Of a stretch of 64,000 nt of DNA, positions 47,867 to 57,018 are shown piece after piece. Origin of the DNA: Annona cherimola (lineage: Eukaryota > Streptophyta > Magnoliopsida > Magnoliales > Annonaceae); assembly GCA_030490835.1 (NCBI GenBank), contig CM059973.1, positions 64,298,008 to 64,362,007 of the forward strand. Reading direction: 5' to 3'. Numbering within the stretch: position 1 is the stretch's first letter; each line of letters opens with the position of its first letter. The position numbers were made by a program, and so were the translations under genes. A model generated the notes under the pieces. It searched no databases and had not been told where the DNA came from. It was given only the letters and a program-made list of their open reading frames with translations.

Positions 47867-48005
47867 TACATGAATACCCATAAAAAGTAATTGTTAAGAA
47901 AAAATTCAAATTAATATCCATTGATGATAAAATGCATCATGTCCAAATTCAAAACATAAAAAGAAAAAGCTTAATGCTAGGACCCTCCTACTTACGAGGC
48001 ATACA

Positions 48006-48460
48006 TGATAGAGGTAATGATAATGATTAAAGAGAATAAAGTTAAAATGAATAAAATAATTATATAGATAATTGTAGAGAAATGATTGAAAAGTAGAATA
48101 ATTATATAAGAATATGTAAGAATGATTAAAAATAAAATATGAAGAGTGCGAAAATTTAATGAGTGTGTTTGAGAAGTGATAAAACTTTTAAATAAATTTT
48201 TTTTATGTAAAATTTATTAAAATAAGAGAAAATAATATGATATTAGAGAAGTAATAATAAGAAATAAAGAAAATAAAGTTAAAATAGACAAAGTAGTTGT
48301 ATACATAGTTGTATAAAAATAATTAAAAAGTAGAATAATGTATATATGAAGCAGCAAAAAATAATTAAAAAATTAAATAGTTGTGAATAATAAAAAATTT
48401 TAAACTAAAAAATTTTAAATGAAAATTTTTATTTAAAAATAAACACGCCTGAGTTGAAAA
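48006..48460. repeat. Two Tourist-like MITE copies
   Basis: A left-truncated copy at about 48006-48170 and a fuller copy at 48172-48455, with gtgtttgagaagtgataaaac, aagaaaataaagttaaaatag and aaacacgcctg. Confidence 0.7.
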
Positions 48461-48824
48461 GTTTTAGGGGCTATTTGGATATATGTAAAACTTGATGACG
48501 TTTTTTATCAGTTTAAAAACTTAAAGCATTAATGGCATATGACAGAGAGAACTGGCATTAATCATGCAATAGAGCAGCTCATTAAACGCGATAACCAAGG
48601 GACGCGCGTGCCAAATGTACGGTTCTCTACAAATAAGAGAGCTGCGTGGATGCCAGAATGGCACAAAGCCGATTCAAATGCACATGCCACCCATGTCAGT
48701 GGTCAGATAAGTAATCTCCCTATCATCTGCCACGCTCAGATACGACAATTACGGTCAGATTTGACAACTTTGCTAAAGCATCCGTCCTTTGGGTATTTGG
48801 CAACGACAAAAAGTTTTTACCTAA
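48461..48824. other. Short unique stretch with a 95-codon coding-like frame, unidentified
   Basis: A plus-strand frame opens at 48539 and runs into the following MITE, so its true length within this stretch is about 95 codons. Its composition (NHAIEQLIKRDNQGTRVP, then AAWMPEWHKADSNAHATH) looks more protein-like than neighbouring repeat frames, but I recognise no family and no second copy exists in the window. It may be the remains of another inserted element; the border tatttgg motifs hint at this. Confidence 0.3.
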
Positions 48825-49645
48825 GGGTGTGTTTGTTATTAAAGAAAAGTTGTCAAGTTAAAACTTTTCAACCTAAAACTTTTCACTCTCCACAACTACC
48901 CTATTTTTTAATCATTTTTTCACATTTTTCTATACAACTACCCTACTTTTCAATCATTTCTACACAACTACCAACACAACTAACCTATCTATTTTAACTT
49001 TATCTTATTTATTCCTCATCATTACCCCTATTATATCACATCATTTGACAACTTCTACTATCTATAACTTTTCATCAAAAGTTTTACCCATTCCCAAACA
49101 CACCCTAAGAGTGTGTTTGGCAATTTAAAAAAATTGTCAAGTTAAAACTTTTCCATCTAAAACCTGTCATTTTTCATAACTATTATTTTTTAAATTATTT
49201 TTTATACATTTTTCTATACAACAACCCTACTTTTCAATCATTTCTATATAACTACCAATACAACTAACCTATTTATTTTAAATTTATTCTCTTTACTCCT
49301 CGTCATTACCCCTACAATATCACATCATTTTCTACTAATTTGACAAATTTTACATAAAAAACTTTTCATCAAAAGTTTTACAACTTCCCAAACACACCCG
49401 AAAACTTTTCAATTTAAAACTTTTCATTTTCTACAACTCTTCTATTTTTTAATTATTTTTTTATATCTTCCAACACAAACTACCATACTTTTCAATTATT
49501 TCTACACAATTACCTATACAACTAACCTATCTATTTTAACTTTATCCTCTTTACTCCTCATTATTATCTCTATCATATCACATCATTTGACAACTTTTAT
49601 TGTTCAAAACTTTTCATCAAAAGTTTTATTCATTTCCAAATATAC
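48825..49645 (-). repeat. Head-to-tail array of three Tourist-like MITEs
   Basis: Copy 1 (48825-49105) begins gggtgtgtttg, ends ccaaacacaccc and has TAA on both sides (48822-48824, 49106-49108). Copy 2 (49109-49399) starts directly after that TAA. Copy 3 (49400-49645) lacks its first bases. All read in the same direction, opposite to 36918. It may come from repeated insertion into the target of a previous copy or from tandem duplication. Confidence 0.88.
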
Positions 49646-49850
49646 TCAAAATTTCAGCTTTTGTGCTATCCAAAAAGCCCCTTGGATTCAAGACTATTAC
49701 ACATCAATCAACGTATTGATAACTTTTATTGTTCAAAAATTTTCATCAAAAGTTTTATTCATTTTCAAACACACCTTAAGTTTCAGCTTTTGTGCTCTCC
49801 GCAAAGCCCCTTGGATTCACGACTATTACACATCAATCAACGTATTATCC
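49592..49850. repeat. Tandem repeat, two units of 129 bp
   Basis: Units 49592-49720 and 49721-49850 share aacttttattgttcaaaa, tttcagcttttgtgct, agccccttggattca and gactattacacatcaatc. The unit joins the end of the third MITE to block R-like sequence (attacacatcaat), so the duplication happened after that MITE inserted. Confidence 0.9.
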
Positions 49851-50084
49851 TTCTTTCATCGTAAAAAATTATTGTCCTTTTAACTTCTTGCGGCTGAATT
49901 ATTGCCGCTCAGAATAAAGATTACACATCAAATCAGATTATTGTCCTTTTAACTTTTTGTGGCCGAATTATTGTAGGTGGCTGAATTATTGGCGACCTTT
50001 GGTAATCGCGCGGTACACGAAATTGAGTAATTTCCGGGAAGGCGGCCTGTCGTGTCGTACAGCTCAGTTCCCAATGAAATATTA

Positions 50085-50525
50085 GATTATTTTGAAATAT
50101 ATTCATCTTAATTTTAAATATATCCATTTTATTTTCAAAATTTCAAATATACCTCCTATAGTTTTATTTAATCTCAAAAATATCCATTCCGTCAAAAATC
50201 GTTAGTTAAATTTTTTAAATACCCAAAATACCCCAGTTGCAGAATAATAAATGATAAAATGAATAAAAAATGAAATTAAGATGCTTTAAATTTAGAATTC
50301 ATATGCAATTAGGGCAATAACTAGTTATAACATTTAACTTTTCCAATTGTGTCATAAATTTGAAGGGCATATTAGTAATTTCACATATTCTCTAACGACG
50401 TTAACTTACGGAATATGTATTTCTAGGATTAAATGCAAACATAGTGGGTATATTTGAAATTTTGGAAACGAATTGGGTATATACGGTATGAATATCAACA
50501 TAGTGGGTATATTTGAGAATAACCC
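50085..50525. repeat. Foldback repeat of a third type
   Basis: The left arm tcaaaatttcaaatatacctcc (about 50135-50160) and the segment atattcattccgt-like to 50193 are inverted in the right arm (about 50413-50475: acggaatatgtatttc...gggtatatttgaaattttgg). Between them are about 210 bases of unpaired AT-rich sequence. A similar periodic phrase (atacccacgaatttta) occurs near 63648-63760. No coding sequence or clear target duplication. Confidence 0.55.
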
Positions 50526-50719
50526 TATTTTATTTTTCCACTTTTATTTCTATATTTTAATTATTTTTCCAACTAATTATTTTCAACAAATTTATTTATT
50601 CTAACTATACTTCTATTATTTCTTATCAATCACATACTTTTTAAAATAGTTTCTTTTCTACTTTCAACTATTTTCCATAATCCAACAATTTTTACATTAC
50701 CAAACATCCCCTCTCACCA
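50526..50719. repeat. MITE of the GGGGAYGTTTG family, partial, reverse
   Basis: It ends ttacattaccaaacatcccc and contains aatttatttattctaac, as at 43245-43440 and 45150-45230. The left end is lost. Confidence 0.5.
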
Positions 50720-50945
50720 TTAAGATTACACATCAATTAAATTTTGTCCTTTTAACTTGTCGTGTATAGGAAGGTAATTAAACAGTCAATGCGCTCGTGA
50801 ATTAATTTAATAATTATTAATGTTGTCATCAAGACTAGTAAGGAGTAGGTTGAACAAAATTTAAGATAGTTTTTTTCATCATCATGTGAGGTCATTGACT
50901 CTTCATATGAGTACGGGCCCCTCAAAATTACAAAAATTCTACAAA
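50720..50945. repeat. Block R (copy 3, shortened)
   Basis: It matches 15560-15780 (attacacatcaattaaatt, aaggtaatta, gcgctcgtgaattaatttaataatta, acgggcccctcaaaatt). An isolated piece of the same block (attgccgctcagaataaagattacacatc) lies at 49895-49960, so foldback and MITE insertions split it. Confidence 0.6.
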
Positions 50946-51344
50946 ATTATTCATTGTCAAAGTGAAAAAATGAAAATTTTTACAACGATAAAAGAAATTT
51001 TTTCTTAACTTCGGATGGGACATTTCTTCTCCATTAATCCACAAACTGTTTTCGCCTAATTTCATTGTCAATGAGTAACAGTGATTTAAGAGCCAATGTA
51101 TATATGATTATTTTGAATGGACATTAGGTTTTTTTTTATAATTAAATTTTTGGTGCTCACTACAACATTATTTTACCTTTCCAGAGTGGAGTAAAGTAGA
51201 AAAAGCTTAGGACTGGGCTGGTCGATTCCGCAACTATGGTCTCACACTCTTGCTGACCTGTTGGCGGAAGGATTATGGGCTTAATGCATTCCCTTACCGT
51301 TAGCTTAGAGGTGGGCTCAGATCCAATTCGAATTCGCAAACATT

Positions 51345-52315
51345 AAAAGGGTGTGTTTGAAAGGTAATAAAATTTTTATACAAAAAATTTTTGATGTAAA
51401 AGTTTTTGAAATGAAAAAATAATATGTGATAATAGTGTTAATGATAAAGAGTGAAGAGAATAAAGTTAAAATAGATATAATAGTTATATGAGTAGTCGCG
51501 TAAAAATAATTAAAAAGTAAGACAATTTTATAGAAAAATATAAAGAAATAATTTAAAATTAGAATACTTATGGAGAGTGAGCAGTTTTAATTTAAAATTT
51601 TTAGGAGTAAACAAACACACCATAAATTAATTAGTTAGCTTTATTGTCAAAATATATCCGATCCTTATTATTTCTTTAGATATCGGACATGCTTGGTAAA
51701 ACTAAAAACTTTTCATACTAAAAATTTTCTCTCTCGACAACTATTCCATTTTTAATTATTTCTTTATATTTTTCCATATGATTACCATAATTTTTAATTA
51801 TTTCTACATAACTATCTATGCATTTAACCTATCTATTTTGACTTTTTTTTTTTTACTCTTCATCATTACCCCTATTCTATTATATTATTTTCTCTTACTT
51901 CAAGAATTTTTATATTAAATATTTTTCATCCAAAAGTTCTATCAATTTCCAAATACACTCTTAATTGAAAATTTATGCTGACAACTAACTTATATAGAAG
52001 TATTGTGTGATACAAGTGGTAAAGTTACTTGTTTGAGAAGTGATAAAATTATTGAAATTTTTTTTTTATGTAAAACTTTTTGAAATGAAAGAAAATAATG
52101 TAATAAGATAAGAGTAATGATAAAGAGTAAAGAGAATAAAATTAAAATAGATTGATTAGTTGTATACTTTTTTTAATGAAAGATTAGTTCTATAGTTAAT
52201 TATGCATAAATGATTAAAAAGTAGGATAGTTATATAGGGAGATATTAAAAATGATTAAAAAATAGGATAGTTGTAGAAAGTGAATTTTTTTAAAAAAAAA
52301 ATTTAGTGCTAACCA
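51345..52315. repeat. MITE trio of block Q5 (forward, reverse, forward)
   Basis: Copies are at about 51345-51620, 51680-51965 (reverse) and 52025-52315. The cores are agaataaagttaaaatagat and its complement. Confidence 0.72.
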
Positions 52316-52610
52316 AACGTACCATTCCAGCAACTTAATTTGGGGAATATTGTCCATCAAAATTTTTTTTGGGGAATATTGGTTTCAGTTATGGTAGTCT
52401 GCCAGTGTGGTAACATACGTATACATGCGCCCTTTGTTTGAAGGATCTTGGCCTTTGAATTCCATGCTATGATGACCCATTAGATTTGTCATAAATCCAA
52501 TGCATAGAGCGGCCAAATAATATACTTTTTCTTGCAAATTAATCCATTAAATCCAAATTTAATTAATGTGGCTAAAAAATGGCTCGAAATTGATGTATTT
52601 ATGGGTGGAT

Positions 52611-52702
<92 letters not shown>

Positions 52703-52727
52703 TATTATTATTATTATTATTATTATT
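52611..52727. repeat. Compound trinucleotide microsatellite (ACA)n(ATA)n(TTA)n
   Basis: About 117 bp: ACA units to about 52660, then ATA units to about 52700, then TTA units. The central change from AAT to ATT makes the right half self-complementary, so it can fold back. Predicted poly-Asn, poly-Ile and poly-Val frames are consequences of the repeat, not proteins. Confidence 0.97.
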
Positions 52728-52754
52728 TTGGGAACAGGCAAATAAAATTGTTGA

Positions 52755-53010
52755 GCTACGTTTGGTAATGTGTGAGTGTGGGAATCATGATTTTTTCATG
52801 AGATTTGGTTTTCCCAGGTCAATCATTCTTCCATCAATTACACTATTTTTTCCTAAATTTCAATTATTTTCCCTATCAACTATATACAACAACCTTATTT
52901 ATTCAAACTATATCCCTATTATTTTCTATTAATGACACATTTCTTAAAATATTTTCTTTTTCATTTATCACAATTTACCATAATTACACAATTTTACACG
53001 TTACCAAAAG
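52755..53010. repeat. MITE of the GGGGAYGTTTG family
   Basis: The left end is gctacgtttggtaatgtg and the right end ttttacacgttaccaaaag; these are inverted copies. It interrupts the aaattgttgagc...agatgctaacatt part of block Q, which is continuous at 18268-18300. The first bases are degenerate, so the target duplication is unclear. Confidence 0.7.
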
Positions 53011-53279
53011 TAAAATTAGATGCTAACATTCTGAACAAAAGCGTTGATGTTTCCAAGTCATTTACACAAGTCTTCGGTACGTGCACAGATCGGGTACATA
53101 AAGTTTGTCATTAAGAAAAAAATCCAAATTAATATCCATTGATGATAAAATGCATTACATCCAAATTCAAAACATAAACCGAAAGAGCTTAACCGTTGTG
53201 GGACACTCACACTTCGAGGCCTCTTCTAACCATAAAAAAAAAAAAAAAAAATCTATAAATATCTGCAAACATTCGTTGC

Positions 53280-53490
53280 GAATGGCCCTGCTCTTCCACT
53301 GGAAGAAAATAAAGCTATCGTAACCAGAAGACTTTCATAATTGGACGATAAAATTAAACAAATGATAGCTAGTTTGTTTGCACAAATTAATGGTACTTAG
53401 CGTGAGCAAGTAAATCCCAAGCCACGTTGCCATCTCTGCCACCTTCGTCGTCTCTGCCCGTAGACTATTATCGCCGTTGTGTTGGATGAG
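53280..53490. repeat. Block S (copy 3)
   Basis: It matches S at 15290 and 21720 (gctcttccactggaagaaaa; gataaaattaaacaaatgatag against gacaatgaaattaaacaaataat) and extends into gagcaagtaaatcccaagcc, as at 21812-21835. No kinase sequence follows; a MITE comes next. Confidence 0.5.
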
Positions 53491-53529
53491 AATTTGTTTG
53501 GGAATTAGACGCATGCAAGATAAGAGGCA

Positions 53530-53812
53530 CAGGGTATGTTTGTGAAGAGATAAAAATTTTGGGTGAAAATCTTTTATTATAAAAGTTTTTAAATCAAAAG
53601 AAAATTAATGTTATATGCTAAAGATAATAATGATGAGCAAAGAGAATAAAGTTAAAATAGATAAATTAGTTATATAAGTAGTTGTGTAAAAATGATTGAA
53701 AAGTAGAATAATTGTACATGAAGATATGAAGAAACGATTAAAAAAAAGTAGCCAGGAAGAGTAAAAAAAAATTATATTCAAAAATTTTATCTTGACATTT
53801 TGTAACCAAATA
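53530..53812 (+). repeat. Tourist-like MITE
   Basis: It begins agggtatgtttgtgaagag and carries agagaataaagttaaaatag. The right end (gacattttgtaaccaaatac) is degenerate. Confidence 0.7.
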
Positions 53813-53839
53813 CTAGAAAAGATACAAGACAGGGATGTA

Positions 53840-54210
53840 CTATTGATGCAAGCGATATAAGGATATATACCCGACTAAAATGCACACGGGTGCATTTCAC
53901 CTTTTTTCTATTTTTAAAATTTTTTTTATACAACTATTAATATGGGTGTATTTAACATGTGTATCAATTTTTACCATTTTGGAGGCTTTTAGATATTTAT
54001 TTTTGGTTTTTTAAAATTAGTGCCATTTTCGTAATTAATTACGAAAATTCTACTGGTTTTAAAAAATCAAAAATAAATATTTAAAATCCTCCAAAAATAG
54101 TAAAAAATGATATACATGTTAAATACACCTAAATTAATAGTTACATAAAAATATTTTTTTAAAAAATAAAAAACTAAGTTTTTGCGCTCGGGTGCACTGT
54201 ATCACATCCC
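53840..54210. repeat. Foldback MITE, TGCACC family
   Basis: Arms are complementary around ttttcgtaattaattacgaaaa near 54032-54052, a perfect palindromic centre. The left arm has atgcacacgggtgcatttc and the right arm cgctcgggtgcactg, ending catccc. Target duplication not resolved. Confidence 0.75.
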
Positions 54211-54330
54211 ATAGATATCACTATATGAGATAATCCCCTTCTCTCTCATGTGCATGATATTCATTGCTTACCTACCCATTACCAAAAACCCACACAATAA
54301 CTTTCATGCTTTTAGGTTGGAGGGGACGAT

Positions 54331-54720
54331 GTGTTCACTTCGAGGTAATCACATCCCAATAAAGAGAATTGAATTTGAACAGTAGTTGGACTATTGCAAG
54401 GAAAGAGTCTGAGGCTATCATAGTTACACCTTACATGTAGCGTGGGCAATGCGTAAGTGGGAGGTAGGAGGGACGATGTGGTATGAGGATAGTTGTTACG
54501 GGTCCAGATCTTTTATATGATGCCGCACGTGTTCACTTTGAGGCAATCACATACCGACAACGAGAATTGAATTTGAACAGTACTTGGACTATTGCAAGGA
54601 AAGAGTCCAAGGTTGATATAGTTACACCTTACACATAGCGTGGGCAATGCGTAAGTGGGAGATAGGAGAGACGACGTGGTATGAGGACTGTTGTCACTGG
54701 TCCAGATCTTCTATATGATG
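54331..54720. repeat. Tandem repeat of 198 bp, running into the LTR
   Basis: Units 54331-54528 and 54529 onwards share gtgttcactt, gagaattgaatttgaacagta, ttggactattgcaaggaaagag and gcgtgggcaatgcgtaagtggga. Each unit ends with about 40 bp (ggtccagatctt.tatatgatg) that also forms the outer end of the LTR at 54692. So the repeat includes an LTR terminus, probably by unequal exchange at the insertion border. Confidence 0.85.
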
Positions 54721-55680
54721 CTACACCGCGCGCCGGCCTAAGATCCTCTATCTTAGTAGCCTAACCCCCATGCTAATGAAACCAAACAACCCAACCAAGC
54801 AAAATATAAGAGATATGAATGAAAGCAAAGCAATACAAAAGCCACACAAGCAACTTACAGGAAAGTCACGCTATCCCAACCTTTCATTAAGGAAAACAAT
54901 GCTTTGTACACAGTATATAATAAGCCCACAGCTTAGTACCCCATAACAACCTTGACTCCTCACCAAGTCTCTTCTACGTGTGCCTCCCTCTGTGTCCTTA
55001 TGTCCCTCTTAAGTGCTTTATAAATGAAAAGCCTAAGGTATATATAGTATACATAAGCTAACCAACTAGACACATGTTAAGCCCAGCTCAAGCCAGATAC
55101 CCTTAGTTCTCTCTTGTTAAGAAACATGTCGCACACATGTCTCACATCAAGAAGCCCACGCATCCTCTCAGAACACATGTCTCCCACCTCCTTGCATCAA
55201 GGGGTTGGTTATGACTAAGTCCCCCATTTCTAAGGAAGTGGCTTAGTCATTAAGGACTTGGTTCAAGCCCTTCCACAGCACACCACGTAAGCGCCACACA
55301 TACAGTAGCAGTCCATGTCATCACCACCTAGTAGTCCTCCTCGCTTGCCACGTATTTAGCCCACTTGGTATGAACGTCACTGCTCATACTCAGCAAGATC
55401 CTCGATGCGTCACTGCTTATGGGCAACGTGCATTGTCGATGTGATCCATGTCCACGACTTGTATCACGTCCATCTCGCATCCACGATCATGCACACATGA
55501 TGGCCTCATGATCCTGCCTTAGTCTCACTCCACGATTCGCCTCGCTCATGTCTCGTGTCCGCTAAGACTTAAATCACAAACGTGCGTCATCATGTCTCGT
55601 CTTACTCGCCTCGTGTAAGTAAGCACTTCGCATGGATCGCCCACTCCGCTCCACACGATCCACTATGTAGGGGTGTTACA
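54692..55680 (-). repeat. 3' LTR, 989 bp
   Basis: It pairs with 61909-62879 over its full length. On the minus strand a TATA-like run (actatatatacc, near 55050-55037) lies before cttttcatttataaagcac and could start transcription. The outer border is fused to the 198-bp tandem repeat. Confidence 0.9.
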
Positions 55681-55698
55681 TGCCTCCCCCACTCAAAC
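55681..55698 (-). other. Polypurine tract
   Basis: Minus strand gtttgagtgggggaggca lies directly before the 3' LTR start tgtaaca. This is the expected primer position for plus-strand DNA synthesis. Confidence 0.85.
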
Positions 55699-57018
55699 TC
55701 ATCGATGCAAGCACTACAGACTCACGTCCTCTGACATTGAACTATGATTAACAAGTTCATTGCCAACACTACTCCCCATAAGAATAGAAAGGATCACGCT
55801 CCATCTTTAGCAATCGAAAATTGTGCCTAACCTCACATAGGTAGATTGCTCCACAGTATGAACCTGATGCTGCTTTGGCTAACTCCCTTAGCCTTCATTG
55901 ACCAATGCTTGGTCACACTTAGCTCACCGCTAAGTCTAGTCGACACTTGACTACATCGCACTACCATTTGATGCCGCACTGGCCAACCACCTTTGGCCAC
56001 ACTTAGCACACCTGGCTAAGTTAAGTTATGCATCATGATCAACTCAATCTGACCAGCCCCTCTGGTCCAACTTGGAAATCGTCCAAGTCCTGTATAACTC
56101 CATGCCCTCCATAGCATCTTCCAGCAACACTGCTGGACCAACCTGATTTTGAACCGGGATTTAGGTTGTGCTTAAACCCTTTAACAAGTTCTAGCATCCA
56201 TCTGGATAGAAGCTTCCTGCACAAAATGCAAGACATCAAGGCGCCTCCTAACACCTCCGCATATGCCTTCACAAGCTCATGCACAAGCTTATATGACAGT
56301 TTGAACTATGACCATCCTTGCATTGGTTCAAACTCCACTGTCTTTCGCTTACCAAGTCTCGTTTGAAAAGTCAAGGACCAGCTCCACACTAGATCCCTCC
56401 ATAGGCTCAACAAAATCACATTTTGTACTTGGACTCCATCCATGCACAGCTCACCACGTTATTGCAATTTAAGCACACATAACCCAAATGCCTCCTTAGC
56501 ATGTGTCCTGCCAAACACATATTGACAATATAAAGACACCCATCCCAAGGTTATGCTATGCTCAAGGAACATCCCCTTCTTAGCAAAGCAACAAGTTAGT
56601 ATACAAGCACCCAACCTCTCAAGCACCCACTTGAGTTTTACAATGTGTTCACCTATTTTGTTACCCAAAGCAACAAAATAAAATCCCAAGTAAGCAATAA
56701 CCCATATATTATTACAAGAAAATAACACATTGTTAACATCATTGTTGAGGTCGTATTCGCCACATAGCCTGCTCAATCCATCATGTTTTCTCTAAAACTA
56801 GATTGGGACTCCACTAGGCATCTTCATGTGTTGAATGATATCCACATCCAACTTCTTTGTGAGCTCCTTTCTAAGTTCTGTTTTCTTTGATGATGCTAAC
56901 ACTTTGGGAATAGGAAATCGAGTAATATCGGTGGACTTGATTGCTTGGTCGATGTGCCTTCTTCTTTGATGATACTTCATACCCAAATGCTGCATGACCC
57001 TGGAAAAAGCATTCTCAT
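55699..57018 (-). pseudogene. 3' internal region of the LTR element, no recognisable pol
   Basis: Short minus-strand frames at 57037-56798, 56776-56459 and 56284-56039 lie end to end and may be remains of one reading frame that followed protease; after the inserted element the frame resumes with NAFSRVMQHLGMKY. None shows RT, RNase H or integrase motifs that I can identify. The tail contains a local repeat of ggctaactcccttagcc and ggccacacttagc type phrases. It may be the degenerate end of a gag-pro element or the product of internal deletion. Confidence 0.45.

Larger units (their letters stand above)
44880..48005. repeat. Block Q (copy 4), left-truncated and heavily inserted
   Basis: The head and most of the MITE trio are missing; it starts in the third MITE (about 44905-45040). 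It then follows ccagcaactta, ggttcagttatgg-type sequence (45333), gaaggatcttt (45377), trinucleotide repeat (45560), a 1.55-kb insertion (45630-47180), then cattttggacataagcgttg and the tail to 48005. Confidence 0.7.
50946..53270. repeat. Block Q (copy 5)
   Basis: It starts inside the block (head missing) with aattattcattgtcaaagtg, then cttcggatgggac (51009), the MITE trio, gaaggatcttggcc (52440), the large trinucleotide repeat, a MITE (52755-53010) and the tail (53100-53270). The tail is followed by block S as in the 21600 region. Confidence 0.7.

Noticed and set aside
48825..49399. CRISPR-like or satellite array
   Set aside because: The repeats are whole MITEs of about 285 bp with inverted ends and TAA borders; there are no spacers.
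52532..52768. Poly-Asn plus-strand frame and poly-Ile/poly-Val minus-strand frame
   Set aside because: Direct translation of the trinucleotide microsatellite at 52611-52727.
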